NCBI GenBank assembly: GCA_025757845.1
Contig: CP107211.1
Coordinates: forward strand, 2,790,001-2,854,000
From: Oscillospiraceae bacterium
GTDB lineage: Bacteria; Bacillota; Clostridia; Oscillospirales; Ruminococcaceae
Direction of reading: 5' to 3'
DNA length: 64,000 nt
Below are positions 40,844 through 48,698 of the stretch, piece by piece. The notes beneath the pieces were generated by a model. The model worked only from the letters and a program-made list of their open reading frames with translations. It was not told where the DNA came from and ran no database searches. Position 1 is the first letter of the stretch. Each line of letters begins with the position of its first letter. Position numbers and translations under genes: made by a program.

Positions 40844-40852
40844 TGTTATACT
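40844..40852 (+). promoter_or_regulatory. promoter of tRNA-Met
   Basis: TGT-TATACT extended -10 (40844-40852) lies 25 bp before the tRNA. Confidence 0.55.
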
Positions 40853-40877
40853 AAATAATGGCGCTGCGGCGCTCTGC

Positions 40878-40951
40878 GGGCTAGTAGCTCAGTTGGTCAG
40901 AGCTGGCGGCTCATAACCGCTTGGTCCCGGGTTCAAGTCCTGGCTGGCCCA
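40878..40951 (+). tRNA. tRNA-Met (CAT), elongator type
   Basis: 74 nt, full cloverleaf. The acceptor stem is GGGCTAG/CTGGCCC with one G-U pair, the D arm GCTC...GAGC, the anticodon arm has loop CTCATAA (CAT), and the T arm has GTTCAAGT. The first pair G-C and the absence of the initiator GGG/CCC stack favour an elongator; an Ile2 tRNA with modified CAT cannot be excluded. CCA is not encoded. Confidence 0.93.
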
Positions 40952-40954
40952 TAC

Positions 40955-40998
40955 AAAAAAGAAGCACGGAGGTTTCGGCCTTCGTGCTTCTTTTTTTG
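40955..40998 (+). terminator. terminator after tRNA-Met
   Basis: GAAGCACGGAGG...CCTTCGTGCTTC with flanking AAAAAA and TTTTTTT; bidirectional in form. Confidence 0.9.
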
Positions 40999-41027
40999 TA
41001 TGCCGACTGCTTATTGGCAATCGGTGC

Positions 41028-41135
41028 AAAAACTATATTCAGGCAAGCATCCTGCCGATGATTTTTCGTCTTACGGGCAATGTACTCGATCAGACTGCAA
41101 ACATAGAAAACGTCATTTTCCTGCTTTTCAGTCAT
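41028..41135 (-). pseudogene. 5' fragment of a DUF3791-like small protein
   Basis: The ATG at 41135, with AAAGGAG upstream, opens with MTEKQENDVFYVCSLIEYI and then ARKTKNHRQD, matching the start of DUF3791-type proteins (about 65-75 aa). Similarity stops after about 30 residues. The frame then stays open by chance through the terminator and antisense to tRNA-Met, to 40911. Interpreted as a gene cut off next to the tRNA. Confidence 0.5.
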
Positions 41136-41202
41136 GGATATGTTCACTCCTTTCAAACGTCAGGCAACGCAGAGCATTGACGGTAGAGATACCGCTTCCA
41201 AA

Positions 41203-41230
41203 AAAGGGACGTTCCACGGAACGTCCCTTT
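41203..41230 (-). terminator. terminator of the 169-aa lipoprotein gene
   Basis: A 13-bp perfect stem AAAGGGACGTTCC / GGAACGTCCCTTT, followed by TTTTTT on the minus strand. Confidence 0.88.
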
Positions 41231-41242
41231 GATCGCCTGTGC

Positions 41243-41752
41243 TTACCGGAACACTGCCACGACATAGGCGGTGCCGTTGTAGTCGATGAAGGCCGCGCCC
41301 ATTTCGTTGTGACCGGCCGCGTCATCCAGCAGCTCTGCCGCCGCGCTGTCGGCCTGCGGCGCATACAGCCAGGCCGTCATGGCCGCGCTGTCATCCAGCA
41401 GGAGCGCCACCGTTACATCGTCCGGGACACCATAGCACCCGGACCAGTATAGGAAGGCGTTCAGATTATTCGTATAGCCCATGTTGCCGTCCGCATCCAG
41501 CGCCACGGTGTACACCAGATCCAGGCCGCTGACCCGCAGGCTGTCCGGTTCCTGTACAAACCATTCTGCCACCGCTTTGGCCGTGTTATCCAGCTCCTGT
41601 GTATGGGCAACGCCCAGCTGCCGCGCCAGCTCTGCGGCTTTTTCAGCGTCCGTGCCGGTGTTCACGCTCCCCAGCCCGCTGCAGGCCGTAAGCACACCAA
41701 GCGCCAGCACCCCAGCCAGCAGGCAGACAAGCAGATTTTTCCAGTGTTTCAT
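41243..41752 (-). CDS. predicted lipoprotein, possibly CAP/SCP-like
   Basis: 169 aa. Signal peptide with lipobox LTAC (lipidation at Cys24). The mature part has an AEKAAELARQLG helix, KAVAEWFVQEPD, and ends in GHNEMGAAFIDYNGTAYVVAVF, resembling the last strand of CAP/SCP-domain proteins. The domain would be short, so this resemblance is weak. It should be anchored on the outer membrane face. AAAGGAG precedes the ATG. It is monocistronic with its own terminator. Confidence 0.7.
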   Translation of the reverse strand: MKHWKNLLVCLLAGVLALGVLTACSGLGSVNTGTDAEKAAELARQLGVAHTQELDNTAKAVAEWFVQEPDSLRVSGLDLVYTVALDADGNMGYTNNLNAFLYWSGCYGVPDDVTVALLLDDSAAMTAWLYAPQADSAAAELLDDAAGHNEMGAAFIDYNGTAYVVAVFR

Positions 41753-41843
41753 CTTGATCAGCTCCTTTCACGCTGCATCCGTCCCCGCCGCCCCAGACCG
41801 ACAGGGCCTTTTTGTTCATGATATCATGCTTCCGGGCAAAAAA

Positions 41844-41876
41844 CAAGGCCGCTGCCTGCAAACGGCAGCGGCCTTG
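41844..41876 (-). terminator. rny terminator
   Basis: CAAGGCCGCTGCC (41844-41856) with GGCAGCGGCCTTG (41864-41876), followed on the minus strand by TTTTTT. Confidence 0.92.
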
Positions 41877-41884
41877 TCCGGTTT

Positions 41885-43456
41885 TTATTTTGCGTACTCG
41901 ACAGCGCGGCTCTCGCGGATGACGTTGACCTTGATCTGGCCGGGGTAATCCAGCGTATCTTCGATCTTCTTGGCGATGGAGCGTGCCAGCAGGATGACCT
42001 GATCGTCGCTGATGACGTCGGGCTTGACCATGATGCGCACTTCGCGGCCTGCCTGCACGGCAAAGGCCTGCTCCACGCCCTCAAAGCTGGAAGAGATCTC
42101 CTCCAGATTTTCCAGACGCTTGACGTAGCTTTCCACATTCTCGCGGCGGGCACCCGGGCGGGCGGCGCTGATGGCGTCGGCAGCCTGGATGATGAAGGCC
42201 AGCGGGGTCTTGGGCTCCACGTCGCCGTGGTGGGCCTCAATGGCGTGGATGATCTGGGTGTTTTCCTTGTACTTGCGGCAAATGTCCACGCCGATCTGGA
42301 CGTGGCTGCCCTCGATCTCGTGATCCAGTGCCTTGCCGATGTCATGCAGCAGACCGGCGCGGCGTGCCATGGTCACGTTGACCCCCATCTCGCCTGCCAG
42401 CAGGCCGGCCACCCAGGCCACTTCCATGCTGTGGGTCAGGGCGTTCTGGCCAAAGCTGGTACGGTACTTCAACCGGCCGATCAGCTTGATCAGGTCCGGG
42501 TGCAGGCCGTGGATGCCCAGCTCCATCACCGCACGCTCGCCTTCGCGCTTCATCTGCAGCTCCAGCTCGTGGCGGCACTTTTCCACCGTTTCCTCAATGC
42601 GGGCGGGGTGGATGCGGCCGTCGCCGATCAGGCGTTCCAGGGTCATGCGGGCCACCTCGCGGCGGGTCTGGTCGAAGGAGGACAGGGTAATGGCCTCCGG
42701 GGTATCGTCGATGATCAGGTCCACACCGGTGGCGGTTTCCAGCGCACGGATGTTGCGGCCCTCGCGGCCGATGATGCGGCCCTTCATCTCGTCACTGGGC
42801 AGCGGCACCACGCTCACGGTGGTCTCGCTGCAGTGGTCGGCGGCGCAGCGGCTCACGGCCTGACCGATCAGGTTGCGGGCGATGTTGTCGCAGTTCTCCT
42901 TCAGGTCGGTCTCATAGGCGGCAATGCGCACGGCCTTCTCGTGGGTGAGCTCCTCATCCACCTTGTGCAGCAGCACCTCGCGGGCGTCCTCCTGGCTCAG
43001 GCCGGCCAGCGTTTCCAGACGCTCCATCTCCTTGGCGCGCAGGGCGTCGATCTCGGCCAGACGGGCGTCGGCCTCGGCGGTACGCTTCTTCAGGTCCTCT
43101 TCCTTGCGCTCCAGGGCTTCGGTCTTGCGGTCCAGGGCATTTTCCTTCTGGTCAATGCGGTTTTCCTGACGGCTGATCTCAGCACGGCGCTGTTTGATCT
43201 CCTTGTCGGCCTCTGCCTTCTGGGCATCGACCTCGGCCTTCAGCTTGAAGGCCTCGTCCTTGGCTTCCAGAACCGCTTCCTTGCGCTTCTGGTCTGCGGT
43301 CTTGATCGCTTCGTTCACCAGGCGGGTCGCCTCGGCTTCGGCGCTGCCGATCTGTGCTTCGGCGGTCTTTTTCCGGTTGTTGTAACCAACAAAATAGCCC
43401 GCAGCTGCACCGACAACACCCACGATCAGGGCCACGATCACTTCGATCGCGGTCAT
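41885..43456 (-). CDS. rny: ribonuclease Y
   Basis: 523 aa, the standard length. N-terminal membrane helix (residues 3-24), a long coiled coil (28-190) rich in Glu/Lys/Ala, a KH domain ([16 protein letters not shown]), and an HD domain with [10 protein letters not shown] metal ligands plus the later HHGD. RNase Y is the membrane-bound endonuclease that starts mRNA decay in Firmicutes. The ATG at 43456 is behind AAAGGAG. A long leader of about 260 nt separates it from its promoter and contains a terminator-like hairpin. Confidence 0.96.
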   Translation of the reverse strand: MTAIEVIVALIVGVVGAAAGYFVGYNNRKKTAEAQIGSAEAEATRLVNEAIKTADQKRKEAVLEAKDEAFKLKAEVDAQKAEADKEIKQRRAEISRQENRIDQKENALDRKTEALERKEEDLKKRTAEADARLAEIDALRAKEMERLETLAGLSQEDAREVLLHKVDEELTHEKAVRIAAYETDLKENCDNIARNLIGQAVSRCAADHCSETTVSVVPLPSDEMKGRIIGREGRNIRALETATGVDLIIDDTPEAITLSSFDQTRREVARMTLERLIGDGRIHPARIEETVEKCRHELELQMKREGERAVMELGIHGLHPDLIKLIGRLKYRTSFGQNALTHSMEVAWVAGLLAGEMGVNVTMARRAGLLHDIGKALDHEIEGSHVQIGVDICRKYKENTQIIHAIEAHHGDVEPKTPLAFIIQAADAISAARPGARRENVESYVKRLENLEEISSSFEGVEQAFAVQAGREVRIMVKPDVISDDQVILLARSIAKKIEDTLDYPGQIKVNVIRESRAVEYAK

Positions 43457-43644
43457 CGTGTTCACTCTCCTTTGTTCTGATTTTTCATTCAGGTTCAAAC
43501 AAGCAGGAGACGCTGTGCGGCAGGCTGTGGGCAACGATTTATAAGGGAGCCTTCCATGCAAAAAGTGACAACAAAAATCACACGCGCAGGCAGACCCTGC
43601 ACGGGCATTGCGGCTTTTTTCTATCCGGTTCTGGCTTATATAAA

Positions 43645-43663
43645 ACAGGCGCGCTTCGCCTGT
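43645..43663 (-). promoter_or_regulatory. attenuator-like hairpin in the rny leader
   Basis: On the minus strand ACAGGCG-AAGCG-CGCCTGT is followed by TTTTATAT, about 60 bases after the promoter and 190 bases before rny. The 43457-43853 gap otherwise holds the rny promoter and the next gene's terminator. Confidence 0.45.
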
Positions 43664-43724
43664 GGAGAAACTCCGGTCACGGGGACGACCTGCACACAGC
43701 GTCTTTTATTCCATACTACTAATT

Positions 43725-43753
43725 ATATTACGAAACATTTGCACGCTTGTCAA
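43725..43753 (-). promoter_or_regulatory. rny promoter
   Basis: TTGACA (43748-43753), 17-bp spacer, TAATAT (43725-43730); TATAAT is also formed three bases later. Confidence 0.72.
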
Positions 43754-43813
43754 GGGAAAACCGGTTCCCGTCGCATATTTTTTGTGCACATGGCCGATTT
43801 TATGCCGCAAAAA

Positions 43814-43839
43814 CCCCGGTGCATCTGCATACACCGGGG
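43814..43839 (-). terminator. terminator of the LysR-phosphatase gene
   Basis: CCCCGGTG / CACCGGGG stem, 10-base loop, followed by TTTTT on the minus strand. Confidence 0.85.
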
Positions 43840-43853
43840 CTCATTCTGCATCA

Positions 43854-45614
43854 TTATTCCAGATACATCCTCCGCAGGCGCATCCGCCGGGCGGGAGTCA
43901 GGCCGTACTCCCGGGCCAGATACTCCTCCGCGCTGCCGCACGCTTCCCGGATGACCTGCAGCACATAGGGTGCCGCACCCGGATCCACGCCCGCCTGTGT
44001 GCAGAACCGCATCCGCTTGGACGGGTCGGCGGCGATTTCTTCCGCGTGGCCCGCCAGAAGGGCGTCGATCTCGGCCTTGCGGCAGACATTCGTCTGCACA
44101 AAATCCGCGCAGATCGTCTCGTCGGACGCACCCAGCGCCAGCAGGATCAGCATGGCGGCCACGCCGGTGCGGTCCTTGCCGGCAGAGCAGTGGAACAGGA
44201 TGGGCGTCTCGCCGGCTTCCAGCGCCCGGAACAGCTCCTTGAAGGCCTTGTTGCCAAACAGCATCTGTCGGTACATCCGGTACAGGATGTTCTCGCCCTC
44301 CCGGGCGGTGCGCATCATGCGCTCGATGTCACCGGGGGCAAAGCTGATCTCATGGCCGTCGTCGCCGCACAGGGCACAGATCTGCACCAGCCGGGCACCG
44401 TCCGGCACATAGTCCGGCTCGGCCTGGGCCTCGGCAGTGCTGCGCAGGTCCAGAATCAGCCGCAAGCCCAGCGCATCCAGCCGGGCACGGTCCGCCGGGT
44501 CGGTGAGCCGCGCGGTGCACACGCCGCGCCAGATCTGGCCCCAGCGCACGGTCTTGCCCTCATCGGCCGGATAGCCGCCCAGCTCCCGGAAGTTGGTCGC
44601 ACCCGCAAAGGGCAGCTGGGTGCCAGGGGCCGGGTGCACCGGAGCGGCAGGCTTTGCCGCCGTGCTGGACAGCACCGGGAAGTTGTAGAAGGGCTTGGCC
44701 GGACGGCCCCGGCGCGGCGGCAGCGAGGCGGCCCCGCCCAGCACTTCCATCAGGTAGCTGCGCAGCAGGTCGATGTAGGCCGAGGTATAGTCCCGGCGCT
44801 GTACCAGCGACACGCACAGCGGGGGCAGGTCCTCCAGCAGCACGTCCCGCACCCGGTCCAGCTCCCGCCGGGCACCGGGCTCGTAGCGGGTCAGGCAGGT
44901 GCACAGCTGCTCCTGCACCAGATAATAGGCCTGGTAAAAGCTGGGGCCGATCTCGGCGTTGGGCGCAAACCCGGCCCGGGCACAGGCCGACCACAGCGGA
45001 CTGAACAGGTCCTGCCGCAGGCTGGGCAGCAGCACCCGCTGCCCCCGCAGGTCGGCCAGCGGGATGCTCTCCCGGTCCCAGAAGGGGTGACCGCGGGGCA
45101 CCAGCAGGCAGGCAGGGTCGGCCCGCAGGGTGGTGCGGGCCAGTACCGGGGCCGCACAGCCCAGGTCGATGACCAGACCGGCGTCCAGCTCGCCCTGCTC
45201 CACGGCATCGGCCACAGCGTCGTTGTCCAGCAGGCGGAACCGCATCTCCACATGAGGGTACTGCTGGCGGAACTTGTCCAGCTGCGTTTCCAGCCCAGGC
45301 AGGTAGTCCGGCACCAGCGCCACGCTGATGCCGATGTGCACCGGCTGGGCCGACTGGATCTCGGCCCGCAGGGCGGCCTGCATCTGCTGGAACTGCTCCA
45401 CCACCGGGGTGGCATGGCGCTGCAGGCTCATGCCGCGGTCGGTGAGGGTGAGCTTGTGGTGGGCACTGAGGAACAGCGGCCCGCAAAGTTCCGCTTCCAG
45501 CGCAGAGATGCTCTGCCGCAGCGCCTGCCGCGACAAAAACAGCCGCTGTGCGGCCCGGGTATAATTCATTTCTTCGCACAATACCAGAAAGTAGTGCAGC
45601 TGGCGGATGTCCAT
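43854..45614 (-). CDS. LysR-type regulator fused to a tyrosine/inositol-type phosphatase
   Basis: 586 aa in one uninterrupted frame. Residues 1-60 are a LysR winged helix (MDIRQLHYFLVLCEEMNYT, AAQRLFLSRQALRQSISALE). Residues 88-300 are a LysR effector domain (VHIGISVALVPDYLPGLE, LLVPRGHPFW). A Pro-rich linker follows, then a Y_phosphatase3-type domain (335-586) starting NFRELGGYPADEG. It has LRLILDLRSTAE and the active-site loop HCSAGKDRTG: nucleophile C476, arginine R482. LysR proteins are normally about 300 aa and phosphatases of this type about 250 aa. AGGAGG fixes the ATG and a TTTACA-17-TATTCT promoter lies upstream. No ribosome site was seen before the phosphatase part. Confidence 0.9.
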   Translation of the reverse strand: MDIRQLHYFLVLCEEMNYTRAAQRLFLSRQALRQSISALEAELCGPLFLSAHHKLTLTDRGMSLQRHATPVVEQFQQMQAALRAEIQSAQPVHIGISVALVPDYLPGLETQLDKFRQQYPHVEMRFRLLDNDAVADAVEQGELDAGLVIDLGCAAPVLARTTLRADPACLLVPRGHPFWDRESIPLADLRGQRVLLPSLRQDLFSPLWSACARAGFAPNAEIGPSFYQAYYLVQEQLCTCLTRYEPGARRELDRVRDVLLEDLPPLCVSLVQRRDYTSAYIDLLRSYLMEVLGGAASLPPRRGRPAKPFYNFPVLSSTAAKPAAPVHPAPGTQLPFAGATNFRELGGYPADEGKTVRWGQIWRGVCTARLTDPADRARLDALGLRLILDLRSTAEAQAEPDYVPDGARLVQICALCGDDGHEISFAPGDIERMMRTAREGENILYRMYRQMLFGNKAFKELFRALEAGETPILFHCSAGKDRTGVAAMLILLALGASDETICADFVQTNVCRKAEIDALLAGHAEEIAADPSKRMRFCTQAGVDPGAAPYVLQVIREACGSAEEYLAREYGLTPARRMRLRRMYLE

Positions 45615-45646
45615 GGTTTCCTCCTGCGGATGTTTGTCATAAATAA

Positions 45647-45675
45647 AGAATACCGCCTTTTCCGGCAATTGTAAA
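45647..45675 (-). promoter_or_regulatory. promoter of the LysR-phosphatase gene
   Basis: TTTACA (45670-45675), 17-bp spacer, TATTCT (45647-45652), about 33 bp before the ATG. The site covers what could be the regulator's own binding region. Confidence 0.6.
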
Positions 45676-45730
45676 GCCGGTGGACCTTCTTCCCGGTCAC
45701 ATTTTTTGCTGCGCTCTGCATTCCGCCGTA

Positions 45731-46042
45731 TCACGCCGTCACATGGACCGCATTTTCCCGGACGGCATCAATGGTTTCCACCAGCTCGCCGTTCTCGTCA
45801 AAATCCGGCAGGCGGCCGTACTTCATCTTTTTGATGGCCGGGAACACCCGCTGCTGCATGGTCAGGAAAATCTCACGGGAGTCCTTATCCTTGAACTTGC
45901 TCCACCGCATGGACTGGCCTGCCGCACTGGCGGGGAAGAGGTGCTCCATTTTCTCGCCCGCCATGCTCTCAAACTCTTCGGTGACAAGCTCCTTTTCGTC
46001 CAGCGACCGGATGAACATGAGATAGGTCAGCTGCTCGATGCC
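45731..46042 (-). pseudogene. fragment of type I restriction-modification methylase HsdM
   Basis: About 103 codons match the N-terminal helical domain of HsdM: GIEQLTYLMFIRSLDEKELV, GEKMEHLFP, QSMRWSKFKDKDSREIFLTM and VFPAIKKMKYGRLPDFDENG. The family's first residues and all of the catalytic methyltransferase domain (NPPF motif) are missing. The open frame extends to 46132, but upstream residues show no similarity. It is a gene remnant, 14 kb from the HsdR locus at the right end. Confidence 0.8.
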
Positions 46043-46142
46043 GGTTTTATGACAGGGTTCAGGACATCCGAACAGACACCGTTTTACATAGAAATGAGGT
46101 TCACCCTGAACAAACTGCTTTCCTGCCGCCATTGAGAAAAAA

Positions 46143-46178
46143 CAATCCCCACAGCCACAAAAAGGACTGTGGGGATTG
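46143..46178 (-). terminator. terminator of the sugar ABC operon
   Basis: CAATCCCCACAG (46143-46154) with CTGTGGGGATTG (46167-46178), followed on the minus strand by TTTTTT. Confidence 0.92.
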
Positions 46179-46210
46179 CTTTTATGGTGAAGGAGAAAGA
46201 GAATAACGTG

Positions 46211-47119
46211 TTAACCCTTGTCCGCGCCGGAGGTGATGCCCTCGACGTAGAACTTCTGCATGATGACAAACAGGATGGAGATGGGGATGGACACCAGCAC
46301 ACCGCCTGCACAGAAGAGCGCAAAGTAATTGTTGATCAGGGTCTTTTGCAGCATATTATACAGACCGATAGCCACTGTCCAGTCGGCAGAGACGCCCGAA
46401 TTCAGGATCATTTTTGCCATCACGAAATCGGTCCATGGAACCATAAAAGAGCTGATGATAGTATAGACCAGGATCGGCTTGGACATGGGCAGAACGACCT
46501 GGAAGAACACACGGGCATCGGATGCGCCGTCCAGCTTGGCGGCTTCCCGCAGGGAGATGGGGATGGTATCAAAGAAGCCCTTGCAGATCAGATAGCCCAG
46601 ACCGGACGAACCGGCATAGACCATGATAAGACCGGCATAGGAGTTGGTCAGATTCAGATATTTCAGGACGAAATAGACGGCGATCATTGCCAGCACGCCG
46701 GGGAACAGGTTGACGCTGACAGAAAGGTTCTGGATCAGCTTGCGCCCCTTGAAACGGCAGCAGCTCAGCGCGTAGGCTACCATCAGCACAAAGCAGGTGG
46801 AGATAACGCAGTTGAAACAGGCCACCACAAGGGTGTTGGTAAACCAGCGCGGGAACTGCGCCACAGAGTCCGGGTGGAACAGAATGTTGACATAGTTGCG
46901 CAGTGTGTAACTGGCCGGGAAGAACTGTCGCACATTGATGCCCCGGTCTGTGGAGAAGGAAGTGACCAGAAGCCACAGAATGGGTACCAGCCAGATAGCT
47001 GCCAGCAGGGCCAGCAGCAGATGCCGCAGGATGCTGCGGACTGTGCGGAGGATACGCCCGCGGCGCAGCTGCGCTGCGGTCTCTGCCCGGCGTGCCGGAG
47101 AAACAGTTGTCTGTGTCAA
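46211..47119 (-). CDS. carbohydrate ABC transporter permease, MalG/GanQ type
   Basis: 302 aa with six membrane helices. The EAA loop reads ISLREAAKLDGASDARVFFQVVLP and docks the ATPase. The N-terminus contains VPILWLLVTSFSTDRG, typical of MalG-like permeases. The start is TTG at 47119, ten bases behind AGGAGG, overlapping the stop of the first permease (TTGA). It works with the MalF-type permease and the solute-binding protein for oligosaccharide import; linkage to GH42 suggests galactosides. Confidence 0.9.
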   Translation of the reverse strand: MTQTTVSPARRAETAAQLRRGRILRTVRSILRHLLLALLAAIWLVPILWLLVTSFSTDRGINVRQFFPASYTLRNYVNILFHPDSVAQFPRWFTNTLVVACFNCVISTCFVLMVAYALSCCRFKGRKLIQNLSVSVNLFPGVLAMIAVYFVLKYLNLTNSYAGLIMVYAGSSGLGYLICKGFFDTIPISLREAAKLDGASDARVFFQVVLPMSKPILVYTIISSFMVPWTDFVMAKMILNSGVSADWTVAIGLYNMLQKTLINNYFALFCAGGVLVSIPISILFVIMQKFYVEGITSGADKG

Positions 47120-48564
47120 GAGAACGTCGCCTCCTTTTTATTGAGGAACCGGAAGCATACCAGCGTGAACACGGCACAGATGATGAACACCATAATGCCG
47201 ATGACGGCGGCCATCTTGTAGTTGTACTGCTCCTGCGTCAGGCGGAACAGCCATGTGACCAGCAGATCCACCTCTTTTGCACTGGAGGAAGCCAGCGCCT
47301 GATCCTTGGTGATATAAACGTCCTGCGTGAGCAGATAGATGACGTTGAAGTTGTTGACGTTGCGCACAAAATCCGTAACCAGTGCCGGCCCCTGCACACT
47401 GAGCAGGTAGGGCAGCTTGATGTGGATGAAGCTCTGCAGCGGCGAGGCACCGTCGATGGTGGAGGCCTCCAGTATATCGGTGGGAATATTCATCAGCACA
47501 CCGGTGGCAATGAGCATCTGGTAGGGCACGCCCACCCAGATGTTGATGAGGATGATCATGAACTTAGCCCAATGCTGATCGGTCAGGAATGGAATGTGGT
47601 TCATGTTCTGCCCCAGCAGACCGATGGCCTTTAAAAAATCGGTCACGCCTGCATTGGCCATCATGGTGTTGAAGATGCCGGCATCCGAGAAGAAGTTGCG
47701 CACCAGCAGCAGGGTGACGAACTGCGGCACCGCAATGGTGATGATGAACAATGTGCGCCAGAGCTTTTGGCACTTGGTCTTTTTGTTGTTGATGAGCATG
47801 GCCAGAAATACGCCGCCGAAGAAGTTGGTGAAGGTGGCAAAGAAGGCCCACACCAACGTCCAGCTGAGCACCCGGCCAAAGGCGTAGCTGAAGGTCAGGC
47901 TCAGCGACTGCCCGCCAAACAGAGAAGCAAAGTTAGCCAGCCCCACCCATGTAAACAGGGCGGCGGGAGGCATGTGCTGCTGATCGTAGTTGGTAAAGGC
48001 AACAGCGATCAAAATGAACAGCGGGATGATGGTGAACACCACCACACCCAGCACCGGAAGGGTGAGCAGGGTAACGTAGAACTTTTCGTTCAGGTACAAG
48101 GTGATATCCTGCCGGAAATTGTTGGGCTTTTTGCCAGCGGCCTTCTGCGCCTGTAACGCGTAATTGCTCTGCACCACCAGCATGGCAGCAGCGATCAGCG
48201 TTACAATGACCACCAGTGCGATCACGCTGAGCAGCAGGATGGCAAACGAGTTGTCGTAGTTGTTGACCTCGTTCTTTAAGGTAAGGGGGTTGAACTGCAT
48301 CTCCATCTGCACCGTGCCCAACGTGCCGAACTTTTTCAGCGCAGGAATGCCGGAAGTGCCCAGAAAATACAGTCCCAGCCCCTGCACCAGTGTTACCAGC
48401 AGTGCCTTGATAAGCTGGCCGTGGCCAATGTAGCCCAGACCCCAGACAAAGAGGGACAGCTTTGTAAAAATATCTCCGTGAACAAATGCGTGACCGAACT
48501 TCTGAAGGAAATTCGGCTCCCGGCCATCTGCCCGCAAGGGTGGTGTAAGGACCATTTCTGCCAC
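47116..48564 (-). CDS. carbohydrate ABC transporter permease, MalF/GanP type
   Basis: About 482 aa. It is longer than usual because of an N-terminal extension with two extra membrane helices (residues 35-65 and 108-130), as in GanP/MalF. The permease core has GVFLAMLINNKKTKCQKLWRT and the EAA loop TDILEASTIDGASPLQSFIHIKLP. The GTG at 48564 is nine bases behind AAAGGAG; a TTG three codons upstream is too close. It overlaps the second permease by four bases. A terminator-like hairpin separates it from the solute-binding gene, so it is expressed by read-through. Confidence 0.9.
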   Translation of the reverse strand: MAEMVLTPPLRADGREPNFLQKFGHAFVHGDIFTKLSLFVWGLGYIGHGQLIKALLVTLVQGLGLYFLGTSGIPALKKFGTLGTVQMEMQFNPLTLKNEVNNYDNSFAILLLSVIALVVIVTLIAAAMLVVQSNYALQAQKAAGKKPNNFRQDITLYLNEKFYVTLLTLPVLGVVVFTIIPLFILIAVAFTNYDQQHMPPAALFTWVGLANFASLFGGQSLSLTFSYAFGRVLSWTLVWAFFATFTNFFGGVFLAMLINNKKTKCQKLWRTLFIITIAVPQFVTLLLVRNFFSDAGIFNTMMANAGVTDFLKAIGLLGQNMNHIPFLTDQHWAKFMIILINIWVGVPYQMLIATGVLMNIPTDILEASTIDGASPLQSFIHIKLPYLLSVQGPALVTDFVRNVNNFNVIYLLTQDVYITKDQALASSSAKEVDLLVTWLFRLTQEQYNYKMAAVIGIMVFIICAVFTLVCFRFLNKKEATFS

Positions 48565-48651
48565 AGAAGTCAACTCCTTTCTTGGTATGCAGAGGGGGTT
48601 ATAGCAAACAGGATGTTAGGTTGACGCCGATTTCTTGTATTGCGATAAAAA

Positions 48652-48682
48652 GCGGGCACACCGCATTCTGCTGCGTGCCCGC
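48652..48682 (-). terminator. partial terminator between solute-binding protein and permeases
   Basis: GCGGGCAC / GTGCCCGC stem followed on the minus strand by TTTTTAT. Its place after the first gene of a transporter operon suggests more binding protein than permease. Confidence 0.8.
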
Positions 48683-48698
48683 CGGGAAAAACCGGAAC

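Noticed and set aside
40911-41027. Continuation of the DUF3791-like frame as a real protein
   Set aside because: This part runs through a terminator and antisense to tRNA-Met, and shows no family similarity.
41243-41752. Assignment of the lipoprotein as a true CAP/SCP-domain protein
   Set aside because: Only the last strand resembles the family; the conserved His/Glu residues are not visible.
43556-43954. Open frame of 132 codons in the rny leader region
   Set aside because: It is opposite the rny promoter and the end of the LysR-phosphatase gene. Basic, Cys-rich composition and no ribosome site.
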